A program made the translations under genes and the position numbers. The notes under the pieces were generated by a model. The model was not told the origin of the DNA. It saw only the letters and a program-made list of their open reading frames with translations, and did no database searches. A stretch of 45,100 nucleotides of DNA from JAAYUD01 sp036846645 (GTDB taxonomy: Bacteria; Bacteroidota; Bacteroidia; Bacteroidales; Bacteroidaceae): contig DAIUBN010000003.1 in the NCBI GenBank assembly GCA_036846645.1, forward strand, positions 1 to 45,100, given 5' to 3'. Positions 1-7,489 of the stretch are shown here, piece by piece (positions within the stretch are counted from its first letter, which is position 1; the number at the start of each line of letters is the position of its first letter).

Positions 1-782
1 CTGTTTCTATCGAACCCCAATGCTATTTTGTAGAGGCATTGGCCATAGACTTCTTTAAAATAGATTGTATGGTGCCTAGAGGAAGCAGTCCCGAGACCTA
101 CGATCCAAATCCAAAGCAACTTGTCAATCTCGAAAAGAGCGCCATCTATCTGCGCATCGGCTATATAGGATACGAACAGCAATGGATTGACAAGCTCGTT
201 TCGAATGCCCCACATATCGAGATATTCGATATCTCTAAAGGTATCGACTTAATCACCGAACCCGGTGTTGACAGACCGATAGACCATAATATGAGCAAGA
301 TTGAGCCTCATCTATGGTGCTCTCCAAAGAATGCATATATCATTGCCAAGAACACACTCGACATACTTACTTCGTTTGATAGAAAACATGATAAGATATA
401 TCAGGCACGATACGATTCTTTGTATAAAGAGATAAATAAAGTAGATGCCGATATTCGCCATGAACTATCCAAACCGGGCACCGATAAGGCATTTGCTATT
501 TATCATCCTTCACTCTCCTATTTTGCAAGAGACTATGGACTCACCCAGATAGCCATAGAAGATCATGGTAAAGAACCATCGCCAGCCGAACTGAAAGATA
601 TTATTGTGCGTTGCAAAGCTGCCGGTGTACATACTATCTTTATCCAACCAGAGTTTGACAAGCACAATGCACAAATCATCGCCAATCAGATTGGTGCCAA
701 GATTGTTTCTATCAACCCTCTCAACAAAGACTGGAGCAATGAAATGATAGCTATTGCCAAACAACTAAGCCACACTAAATAA
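1..782 (+). CDS. Metal ABC transporter substrate-binding protein (ZnuA/TroA family), 5'-truncated by the window edge
   Basis: This is a periplasmic or lipid-anchored binding protein that would capture Zn2+ or Mn2+ and deliver it to an ABC permease. The reading frame is open from base 3 to the stop at 780-782. The in-frame residues before the first possible start (a TTG at 39) already match the family (SIEPQCYFVEALA), so the true start and the signal peptide lie outside the window. Family hallmarks are GSSPETYDPNPKQL, EPHLWCSPKNA, IYHPSLSYFARDYG and a final Rossmann half. The usual first metal-binding His, in a P-H-T-Y-E-P context, reads P-E-T-Y-D-P here, so the ligand set may be His2 plus acidic residues. 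The ATPase gene follows 18 bp later. Zn versus Mn specificity cannot be told from sequence. Confidence 0.88.
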   Translation, partial: VSIEPQCYFVEALAIDFFKIDCMVPRGSSPETYDPNPKQLVNLEKSAIYLRIGYIGYEQQWIDKLVSNAPHIEIFDISKGIDLITEPGVDRPIDHNMSKIEPHLWCSPKNAYIIAKNTLDILTSFDRKHDKIYQARYDSLYKEINKVDADIRHELSKPGTDKAFAIYHPSLSYFARDYGLTQIAIEDHGKEPSPAELKDIIVRCKAAGVHTIFIQPEFDKHNAQIIANQIGAKIVSINPLNKDWSNEMIAIAKQLSHTK

Positions 783-800
783 TAATTCTACTCCATCAAT

Positions 801-1577
801 ATGAGCGACAATCAATCCACCATCATATCTATCAGCAATCTATCGGCAGGATACGAACAACGCAACGTGCTCCACGATGTGAATCTTAATGTCTATAAGA
901 ATGATTTCTTAGGCATCATAGGACCTAATGGAGGTGGCAAAACGACATTGATAAAATGTATTCTTGGATTGATGAAACCTAAGAGTGGCGAGATAAGATT
1001 CTTTCACGACGGAGAAGAGGTCAATCACATCTCGATGGGCTATCTGCCCCAATACAATGCTATCGACAAGAAGTTTCCTATATCGGTAGAAGAAGTCATT
1101 CTTTCGGGATTGAACATCAAGAAGTCGCTCATCGGCAAATTCAGCAACGAACAGAAACAAAAGGTGCAGGAAGTGATTGCCAGAATGGGACTCGACGGAC
1201 TAGGTAAACGGGCAATAGGACAACTCAGCGGTGGACAATTGCAAAGAGCTTTGTTAGGCAGAGCACTGGTGTCAGACCCTGAAGTAGTGATTCTCGATGA
1301 ACCAAGTACCTATATTGATAAACGTTTCGAAATGGCACTCTACAAAATTCTCGATGACATCAACAGCAAATGCGCTATTATTATGGTGAGCCACGATATC
1401 GGTACGATAATACAACAAGTGAAATCGGTGGCCTGTGTCAATGAGACACTCGACTATCATGCCGATTCGGAAGTCGATGCCGACTGGCTAGACAAGAATC
1501 TCAACTGCCCTATCGGACTGCTGGGACATGGCGATTTGCCACATCGAATACTAGGACATCACCACCACCACGAATAG
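801..1577 (+). CDS. Metal ABC transporter ATP-binding protein with His-rich C-terminus (ZnuC-like)
   Basis: A 258-residue cytoplasmic ATPase that would power metal import together with the binding protein 18 bp upstream. Walker A is GPNGGGKTT (about residues 42-50), the Q-loop lies near GYLPQYNAI, the ABC signature is LSGGQLQRA, Walker B is VVILDEP, and the switch His is in MVSHDIG. The C-terminus ends with a cluster of seven histidines within 17 residues, finishing HHHHHE. This is encoded in the genome rather than a cloning tag, and could sense or buffer the metal. No permease follows: the next gene converges from the other strand only 1 bp away. The permease must be upstream of the window or elsewhere. 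Confidence 0.9.
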   Translation: MSDNQSTIISISNLSAGYEQRNVLHDVNLNVYKNDFLGIIGPNGGGKTTLIKCILGLMKPKSGEIRFFHDGEEVNHISMGYLPQYNAIDKKFPISVEEVILSGLNIKKSLIGKFSNEQKQKVQEVIARMGLDGLGKRAIGQLSGGQLQRALLGRALVSDPEVVILDEPSTYIDKRFEMALYKILDDINSKCAIIMVSHDIGTIIQQVKSVACVNETLDYHADSEVDADWLDKNLNCPIGLLGHGDLPHRILGHHHHHE

Positions 1578-1578
1578 T

Positions 1579-3615
1579 TTATATCTTCCATCGCAACTGA
1601 AATTTCAAATCGGTGCGTTGGTTACTGTTTATCTGATCGGCCCCGCTCCCTATCTTGTCTTGATGATGATACCTGGTGTGTCCGCAATGAGCGATAAACA
1701 ATAAACGACTACCTAACTTATATTGAAGACGGGCCGATAAATGCACTCCCGTACCTTGAAAAGAAGGAAAATAGGCAGTATAGAGAAGCGAACGTTCGGC
1801 AATATAAACCTTGGTATCGTAACTGTCAACATTGAAATAAGTGCCTTGCAATATTACTTGCAAACATTTGTTTTGAGGTGTATAAGCAATAGATTGAGTC
1901 AACTGATAACCCCTTTCTTTATCGAAACCCTGTTGGCCGAACAATTTATAATCTACGATAGTACAGAAACGGAAAACAGCAGTTGGATAATAAAACAATC
2001 TATAGCGAATAGCTTGTTGATAAGTTGGTCTGATATCCTTTCCATCGCTGCCCGAAACATCTCTTTCTTTCTGTTTATAACGACAATACACATCCATCTG
2101 CAATGTTTTAGAAGCCATATACGTTGTTCTTAATATAATGTCGATGGCTTTCGATGGTTTGCTTACCCGATAGCGCCACCAAGGAAAAGAAATTAAATCG
2201 ACAGCGGCAAAACACGATATTTTTCTTGCCGGTACCATATCGAGAGCCACAAACCAACCATTTTCATTTTGAACAGACGAACCTTCGGAAATGGTATTTG
2301 CAAAATAAGCCCAATAATTGTGAGCATAGTATCGATGCAAAAGCATCACGTTATATCCTGCAAAAGGAGTATATTGAATTCTATTCAATGCAGCAACTCC
2401 TTTGCTACCTGTCGCCTCCTCGCCCACAATAGAAAGACGTCGATAACGGTAAGAATAATCTACCGACAGATTATAAAAGTCTTGTCCACATTGTTGATAA
2501 CTATTATATTTCCGAATAGTAGGCATGTATGGTTTACTGAAACGATAATAAATGCCCGTAACACCTATTTGGCTATTATCTCTCAGGTAATTGATATTTG
2601 CTCCTGTCAGTAGCAGACCGAAGTCATTGCGATCTTCTACTTCCTTGGTAGTGCGATGGAGTCCCGAAGAGTGAATAGAAGTAAGAGTACCATTTTTAAT
2701 GGTTCCATCCAACGTGCGATAAGATAGAAAGGTAGACAGCTCCCATCGCTTACTCAACGACATCGTAGCAGCTACTCCACGAAAGAAATTCACTTCGTCG
2801 GTAGATGAATGTTTGCGGATACTATTACCACGTCTCACAAGACTGGTGATATAGGCTGTTTTGCCCAACAAGAAATTGTTACTAACAACCAAGCCTTGTC
2901 CAAAACTCAGCTTGTAGTCACCCAAAGCCAATGTTTTAAAGATACCAACATCTTTTATTAACAGGTGTGCAGAATAAGAATCGTAGCCTTTACTGTTGTA
3001 TGAAGCAAAGAAAACTTCACCTTTATCTTTCTCTGCCGACACTCCAGCATACACCTTATCCCTATATCGATACGAATATTTCAAAGAATGATAGAAAGGC
3101 ATACCCATATACTTATTGTCATACCCTGCAGAACGATACAAAGGAACATCCAAACGAGTGATGACTTCGTGCCTACCCTTTGCCAACAACTCCTTGAAAG
3201 AAGGAAACGGTGGCTTTTTAATAATAGATTGAGCTATAAAGAAATGCTGCATATAACGTATGGTCTGCCAATCCATATCTCTTACCAATTGCAGTTCGTA
3301 GATGGTTTTCATTTCGCCATGCACATAAAGATAAGCCAAAATATTCTCTATCTGCACATCCGAAAGAAAAGGAAACTGTTGCAACAACTCTTTAGTACAA
3401 GTATTAATATTGATAGGTTCGGTAAAACGTTCGTGAAGTTCGATTATCTCATCATCGTAATTTCGAACTGATTCTTCACCATTATTCTCCATCAATTGTT
3501 CTACTTCATCTTGATACTGATATATCGTATCATTCTCATTTTGAGCATAACTAACAGTAGTTATCAACAGCATACTAACAAATAAAAATAATCCCTGGAA
3601 GATTGTTTTTTTCAT
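1579..3615 (-). CDS. Exported helix-hairpin-helix domain protein of Bacteroidetes envelope type
   Basis: A 678-residue protein with a clear Sec signal peptide (MKK, a hydrophobic stretch, then a cut near SYAQ, residues 1-25). Residues about 68-125 form a ComEA-like helix-hairpin-helix segment (INTCTKELLQQFPFLSDVQI). The long remainder is rich in aromatic, alternating strands (many YRY, YRF and RYRLFYY patches), which suggests an outer-membrane beta-barrel. Proteins of this architecture are common and uncharacterised in Bacteroidales. The HHH fold suggests DNA or protein contact, but a function cannot be assigned. A near-consensus -7 element (TATCTTCG on the minus strand, 3669-3676) lies upstream. 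The 3' end nearly abuts the convergent ABC ATPase gene. Confidence 0.75.
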   Translation of the reverse strand: MKKTIFQGLFLFVSMLLITTVSYAQNENDTIYQYQDEVEQLMENNGEESVRNYDDEIIELHERFTEPININTCTKELLQQFPFLSDVQIENILAYLYVHGEMKTIYELQLVRDMDWQTIRYMQHFFIAQSIIKKPPFPSFKELLAKGRHEVITRLDVPLYRSAGYDNKYMGMPFYHSLKYSYRYRDKVYAGVSAEKDKGEVFFASYNSKGYDSYSAHLLIKDVGIFKTLALGDYKLSFGQGLVVSNNFLLGKTAYITSLVRRGNSIRKHSSTDEVNFFRGVAATMSLSKRWELSTFLSYRTLDGTIKNGTLTSIHSSGLHRTTKEVEDRNDFGLLLTGANINYLRDNSQIGVTGIYYRFSKPYMPTIRKYNSYQQCGQDFYNLSVDYSYRYRRLSIVGEEATGSKGVAALNRIQYTPFAGYNVMLLHRYYAHNYWAYFANTISEGSSVQNENGWFVALDMVPARKISCFAAVDLISFPWWRYRVSKPSKAIDIILRTTYMASKTLQMDVYCRYKQKERDVSGSDGKDIRPTYQQAIRYRLFYYPTAVFRFCTIVDYKLFGQQGFDKERGYQLTQSIAYTPQNKCLQVILQGTYFNVDSYDTKVYIAERSLLYTAYFPSFQGTGVHLSARLQYKLGSRLLFIAHCGHTRYHHQDKIGSGADQINSNQRTDLKFQLRWKI

Positions 3616-3742
3616 AGAATAAAGTGTTCTTTCTAAGTTAAAAGATAAAAGGTATTGCTTTCGAACTGCGAAGATAATTTAAAAAACATAATTACTCAAC
3701 AAAAACAAGATAATAATTCATCTCACATAACGATGAATGTAG

Positions 3743-3750
3743 TATTTTTG
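3743..3750 (+). promoter_or_regulatory. Bacteroidetes -7 element (TATTTTTG) directly before the DUF4294 gene
   Basis: TATTTTTG fits the Bacteroidetes primary sigma consensus TAnnTTTG. Only four bases separate it from the ATG at 3755, so transcription should begin at or next to the start codon and give a leaderless or nearly leaderless mRNA. No convincing TTTG -33 box is visible at the expected spacing. Confidence 0.5.
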
Positions 3751-3754
3751 CAGC

Positions 3755-4414
3755 ATGATTTTGAAAAAATACATATTTCTAATCGTTTTAATCGTTTTAT
3801 TACCTTATTCGCTCACTTGCTCGGCTCAAGTAAAAGGAAACGATAATAAGCCTAAAGCCAAACAGGAATTGCCTAAAGATGAGATGCAAACTTCCAATAG
3901 TGGCTATAGGGTTTCTACTTATGTATATCGTGGCGACACCATACCCAATATACTTTATCAATCTTTCTATGTATATCCTCCTCTTAAATTCGCTACCGAT
4001 CAGGAGCGTATGGAATATATAAAACTAGTATATAGTGTGAAGAAAGTACTTCCTATTGCTATTCAGCTCAACAATCTTATTATCGAGACTGCCGAATACT
4101 TAGAAACACTTCCAAATGATAAAGCAAAAATAGCGCATATCAAACGTGTTGAAAAAGGTTTGAGAGAACAATATACCGCTCAAATGAAAAAGCTGACTTT
4201 TAAACAAGGTAAGTTGTTGATCAAATTAATAGATAGACAAACACATCAATCTTCTTACGAACTCGTAAAAGCTTTCTTTGGACCAGTTAAAGCTGCTGCT
4301 TCGCAAGCTTTTGCCTGGTTTTATGGTGCTAGTTTGAAGAAAACATACGATCCTGAAGGAGAAGATAAACTCACTGAAAGAATTGTCAATCAAGTGATTC
4401 AAAAAGAAATTTGA
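3755..4414 (+). CDS. DUF4294 domain-containing exported protein
   Basis: A 219-residue protein with a Sec signal (MILKKYIFLIVLIVLLPYS, cut near CSAQ, residue 25), a short charged linker, then the DUF4294 region: GDTIPNILYQSFYVYPPLKF, followed by helical segments (ERMEYIKLVYSVKKVLPIAIQ, ERIVNQVIQKEI at the end). DUF4294 is a Bacteroidetes-specific family of unknown function, predicted periplasmic. The ATG at 3755 is chosen because it begins the signal peptide. It stands alone, divergent from the HHH gene and convergent with the RNA methyltransferase gene. No role is proposed. Confidence 0.82.
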   Translation: MILKKYIFLIVLIVLLPYSLTCSAQVKGNDNKPKAKQELPKDEMQTSNSGYRVSTYVYRGDTIPNILYQSFYVYPPLKFATDQERMEYIKLVYSVKKVLPIAIQLNNLIIETAEYLETLPNDKAKIAHIKRVEKGLREQYTAQMKKLTFKQGKLLIKLIDRQTHQSSYELVKAFFGPVKAAASQAFAWFYGASLKKTYDPEGEDKLTERIVNQVIQKEI

Positions 4415-4420
4415 TAGTTC

Positions 4421-4458
4421 TATAGGCCATATAAGGCTTATATGGCTTATGAGCCCTA
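4421..4458. repeat. Palindromic intergenic repeat, TATAAGGC family, copy 1
   Basis: An AT-rich palindrome built from GGCCATATAAGG and CTTATATGGC words between two convergent genes. It resembles the elements at 15441-15483 and 38287-38334. Its position suggests a bidirectional transcription end, but it lacks a clean T tract. Confidence 0.5.
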
Positions 4459-4468
4459 AAAATAATTA

Positions 4469-5011
4469 CTACTTATTCCACTGAGGCTTCAACCTTAAAA
4501 ACATTTCCCAAATCACTATTCCAGCAGTTACTGATACATTAAGCGAATGCTTGGTACCAAATTGAGGCAATTCCAGGCAACCATCACTATGGTTCACTAC
4601 TTCCTGTTGAACACCTTTCACTTCATTACCCATCACTACTGCATACTTCTTATTAACATCCGGTTGAAAACTATCAAAAGGAATACTATCTTCTACTTGT
4701 TCTACCGAATAAACCAAATATCCATTGTTTCTTAATTCATCAACAGCATCAACAGCCGATTTAAAATATTTCCATTTCACAGAAAACTCTGATCCCAGTG
4801 CTGTCTTATGGATTTCGGCCGAAGGTGGAACAGCTGTGATACCACAAAGATAGATAGCTGATACACGAAAAGCATCGGAAGTACGAAATACCGAACCAAC
4901 ATTATACAAACTACGAATATCGTCGAGTACTACTACCAAAGGAAGTTTATCTACTTCTTTAAACTCATCTACTGTTATACGATTCAATTCATCTACTTTC
5001 AGCTTTCTCAT
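4469..5011 (-). CDS. TrmH/SpoU-family RNA 2'-O-methyltransferase
   Basis: A 180-residue SPOUT-class methyltransferase expected to use SAM to methylate a ribose 2'-OH in tRNA or rRNA. The three SpoU motifs are visible: motif 1 VVVLDDIRSLYNVGSVFRTSDAF (about residues 26-48), motif 2 KYAVVMGNEVKGV (about 123-135), and motif 3 ELPQFGTKHSLNVSVTAGIV (about 147-166). It is short, with only the catalytic domain and no N-terminal substrate-binding extension, so TrmL-like or TrmH-like substrate choice is open. A TACTTTTG -7 element lies 23 bp upstream at 5034-5041. Confidence 0.85.
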   Translation of the reverse strand: MRKLKVDELNRITVDEFKEVDKLPLVVVLDDIRSLYNVGSVFRTSDAFRVSAIYLCGITAVPPSAEIHKTALGSEFSVKWKYFKSAVDAVDELRNNGYLVYSVEQVEDSIPFDSFQPDVNKKYAVVMGNEVKGVQQEVVNHSDGCLELPQFGTKHSLNVSVTAGIVIWEMFLRLKPQWNK

Positions 5012-5033
5012 ATCATTTATACTAATTTGAATG

Positions 5034-5041
5034 CAAAAGTA
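5034..5041 (-). promoter_or_regulatory. Bacteroidetes -7 element for the RNA methyltransferase gene
   Basis: The minus strand reads TACTTTTG, a match to TAnnTTTG, 23 bp upstream of the methyltransferase ATG. No clear -33 box is seen. Confidence 0.45.
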
Positions 5042-5492
5042 ATGGTTTATTCTGATATAACCATTGTTATTAACAACTTGTTAATAATGCAGTGATAACC
5101 TATTAATAGCAAATCATATCTTTTGAAAAATACTTCTTGCATTATTCAAATGCAATTATATAAGCTATTAGTTATGAAAATACCAAATTAGTTATTGATT
5201 TGTTTCATCAGCTATTTCGACACTTTATTCACTGTTTTTATACATCAAACACTCAAAAACTTTATCAACATGCACTTATCGACCATTGTTAAAAGTATTC
5301 TATACTTTATTATAGATCAATAAATTAACTACTTTATAACTGTTTATAAGCTACTAATAAAAAATCTTCTAAAGTTAATAACTTAATGTGCAAGAAAAAT
5401 CTTCATCAACTATCAACGTATTAACAGACTATTATAAATACAATATATTTCTTCCTTCAAGAAAAGAAAAGAATTATATATATGTTTATTTG

Positions 5493-5547
5493 GAATAAGA
5501 TTGTTAGAAACTCGAAATTTTCAATGAATCGAAAGAATGTATCTAAT
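5493..5547. repeat. 55-bp sequence repeated exactly on the far side of the N run (left copy)
   Basis: These 55 bases recur without change at 5648-5702, immediately after the run of N. The copies touch both edges of the gap exactly, which looks like an unmerged contig overlap and not a biological duplication. Confidence 0.85.
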
Positions 5548-5647
5548 NNNNNNNNNNNNNNNNNNNNNNNNNNNNNNNNNNNNNNNNNNNNNNNNNNNNN
5601 NNNNNNNNNNNNNNNNNNNNNNNNNNNNNNNNNNNNNNNNNNNNNNN
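5548..5647. other. Assembly gap of exactly 100 N
   Basis: One hundred undetermined bases, the conventional placeholder length for a scaffold join of unknown size. Both flanks are the same 55-bp sequence, so the real gap may be negative, meaning the contigs overlap. Confidence 0.97.
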
Positions 5648-5702
5648 GAATAAGATTGTTAGAAACTCGAAATTTTCAATGAATCGAAAGAATGTATCTA
5701 AT
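5648..5702. repeat. 55-bp sequence flanking the N run (right copy)
   Basis: Identical to 5493-5547 over its full 55 bases. It is followed directly by the palindromic repeat cluster. Confidence 0.85.
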
Positions 5703-5711
5703 GGCTCGATT

Positions 5712-5805
5712 CTGTCGTTCCACAACCGTGAGTTGACCGAATCACATCCGTGGAACGATCGAATCATATATGTGAGTTGATCGAATCACGGTTGTGGAAC
5801 GACAG
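5712..5805. repeat. Palindromic cluster of about 22-bp units with 20-bp terminal inverted repeats
   Basis: The outer arms CTGTCGTTCCACAACCGTGA (5712-5731) and its exact reverse complement (5786-5805) bracket successive 22-bp units at 5730-5751, 5752-5773 and 5774-5795. GAGTTGA(C/T)CGAATCAC alternates with GGAACGATCGAATCAT. The units are contiguous without unique spacers, so this is not CRISPR. It has no coding potential. Confidence 0.75.
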
Positions 5806-5895
5806 AAATTAAATACCAACGAGTAAGTCGAACTTGATAAGATGATACGTTTTCGGTGTACATTGCGCTATATTATTGCTATCACTAAATAAAAA

Positions 5896-5930
5896 AATCT
5901 CCATGCGAAATAGAAAATCGCATGGAGATT
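5896..5930 (-). terminator. Rho-independent terminator of the leuS-yitT-rdgB operon
   Basis: AATCTCCATGCGA (5896-5908) pairs perfectly with TCGCATGGAGATT (5918-5930) around a 9-nt loop. On the minus strand the hairpin is followed by a run of T. It lies 36 bp beyond the rdgB stop. Confidence 0.8.
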
Positions 5931-5965
5931 GATATGTATTGTTAGTATAAAAGCTTATTTACAAT

Positions 5966-6562
5966 TTAATTATAGAAAAAATTGTAAGTCTTCATAAAGT
6001 CACTTAGCTTTTGCAATGCCAATGCTCGATGACTGATATGATTCTTTTCTTCGGCAGGCATTTCGGCAAAAGTATATTGAGATTGAAGTGGACGGAAGAT
6101 AGGGTCGTAACCAAAACCTGAATTTCCGTGTTTTTCTTTCATTATTTCGCCTTTTATTACTCCATCAAAGGAATAATCTTTTCCATCTAAGATAAGCGCT
6201 ATAACGGTACGAAATTGAGCCGAACGATTGTCTATGTTTTCGAGCTTCTTCAATACTTTCTTCATATTGGCTTCGGCATCTTTGTCTGTTCCTGCATATC
6301 GGGCAGAATAAACTCCTGGTTCGCCATGAAGAGCTTCTATTTCGAGACCGGTATCATCCGAAAAACAATCCAGATGATAGTGTTCTGAAATATACTTGGC
6401 TTTAATGAATGCATTTCCTTCGAGTGTATCAGCTGTTTCAGGGATATCTTCATGACATCCTATATCCGACAAGCTTACTACTTCGAATTTATCTTGAAGA
6501 ATAGCACGAGCTTCTTTCAGTTTATTCTCATTATTGGTAGCGAATACTAACTTGCGTTTCAT
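5966..6562 (-). CDS. rdgB: Non-canonical purine NTP pyrophosphatase (RdgB/HAM1)
   Basis: This 198-residue enzyme hydrolyses dITP, XTP and ITP to monophosphates, keeping deaminated purines out of DNA and RNA. The N-terminal ATNNENKLKEA (residues 8-18) is the nucleotide-binding loop. DDTGLEIEALHGEPGVYSAR (about 69-88) and the C-terminal GFGYDPIFRP and EKNHISHRALAL are family signatures, with His-Arg near the end. Its length matches the family (about 190-200). It is the last gene of a leftward operon, 3 bp behind the yitT stop, and is followed by a strong terminator. Confidence 0.96.
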   Translation of the reverse strand: MKRKLVFATNNENKLKEARAILQDKFEVVSLSDIGCHEDIPETADTLEGNAFIKAKYISEHYHLDCFSDDTGLEIEALHGEPGVYSARYAGTDKDAEANMKKVLKKLENIDNRSAQFRTVIALILDGKDYSFDGVIKGEIMKEKHGNSGFGYDPIFRPLQSQYTFAEMPAEEKNHISHRALALQKLSDFMKTYNFFYN

Positions 6563-6565
6563 CTA

Positions 6566-7468
6566 TTATTTTACTTTTAGTCTGTCAAATCCTTCTCCAA
6601 ATACACCGGTAACGGTACTTTGTGTAATAAATGCATTAGGATCTATATCTTTAATAAGTCGAAATATATCTACAGACTGACTTTTGTGAGCCATTACAAT
6701 CAGCATTTTTACTTCGTTCTTACTATACCATCCTGTACCGGTCATCACTGTTACGCCACGATGAGTTTGAGTAATAATCCTATCACTTATTTCATCATAT
6801 TTTTTTGAAAATATAAAGAATTGAACTGAACGTCGGGTACTGTTGACTACATAATCGAGCATATAACTGATAATAATCAGTGTGACGAAACCAAAAATCA
6901 CACGACGCCAATCGTGAAATACAAAGTAGCAAGAAGAGATAATAATGATATCGCAATACATAATCATTCTTCCCAAAGTCACATCTTTATATTTGTTGAC
7001 TACCGCTGCTATGATATCTGTTCCACCTGTACTACCATTGTTGCTGAATACTATGCCAAGACCTATACCGCAAAGTATAGAACCTAAGATACAAGCCATA
7101 GAATCTTGTCCAGGTCCGAGGAGTTTTAATGGTTTGCCTGCAGCATCTACAAATACTAATTGCAAGAACCACAGTAAGAATGTCAGCATAATAATAGCGT
7201 ATGCCGACTTGATACTAAACTTTGGACCTAGAATTTTGGCTGCACAACTCAGAAATATGACGTTGACAATAAAGTATGTCCATTGGATAGGAAATCCAGT
7301 GGCATAAAATATAATAGCTCCGATACCTGTCAGTCCACCTGTTGTAATCTGATAAGGTAATAAGAAAGCTGTCCATCCGAAAGCATAACTTGATAGTCCG
7401 AGCGTGATAAAGAAGTAATCTTTAAACTCTCGAGACAAATTCATTTTTATTTTATTTGTATTTTCCAT
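6566..7468 (-). CDS. YitT family membrane protein (DUF161 with C-terminal DUF2179)
   Basis: A 300-residue inner-membrane protein with five or six hydrophobic segments in its first 200 residues (for example FFITLGLSSYAFGWTAFLLPY and AIIMLTFLLWFLQLVFVDAA). A glycine-rich SNNGSTGGTDIIAAVVNKY motif (about 142-160) is typical of YitT proteins. The soluble C-terminal DUF2179 domain (about 225-300, RGVTVMTGTGWYSKNEVKML) resembles PII-like regulatory folds. The transported substrate, if any, is unknown. It sits 21 bp downstream of leuS, in the same transcription unit. Confidence 0.88.
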   Translation of the reverse strand: MENTNKIKMNLSREFKDYFFITLGLSSYAFGWTAFLLPYQITTGGLTGIGAIIFYATGFPIQWTYFIVNVIFLSCAAKILGPKFSIKSAYAIIMLTFLLWFLQLVFVDAAGKPLKLLGPGQDSMACILGSILCGIGLGIVFSNNGSTGGTDIIAAVVNKYKDVTLGRMIMYCDIIIISSCYFVFHDWRRVIFGFVTLIIISYMLDYVVNSTRRSVQFFIFSKKYDEISDRIITQTHRGVTVMTGTGWYSKNEVKMLIVMAHKSQSVDIFRLIKDIDPNAFITQSTVTGVFGEGFDRLKVK

Positions 7469-7489
7469 TAATTGGTTATATAAAAGGTA

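Larger units (their letters stand above)
5012..5547. other. Very AT-rich non-coding region with DnaA-box-like 9-mers
   Basis: No credible gene is present. The stretch is full of TTAATAAC-like words. It contains one 9-mer with a single mismatch to the DnaA box TTATCCACA (TTATCAACA, 5262-5270) and two with two mismatches (TTATTCACT, 5225-5233; TTATCGACC, 5276-5284), all on the plus strand within 60 bp. In so AT-rich a sequence this may be chance. It ends at the assembly gap. Confidence 0.35.

Noticed and set aside
3655..3846. 63-codon frame overlapping the DUF4294 start
   Set aside because: It is out of frame with a clear signal-peptide gene and has no features of its own.
5648..5702. Recent biological tandem duplication of 55 bp
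   Set aside because: Exact abutment to both edges of a 100-N run is better explained by unmerged contig overlap.
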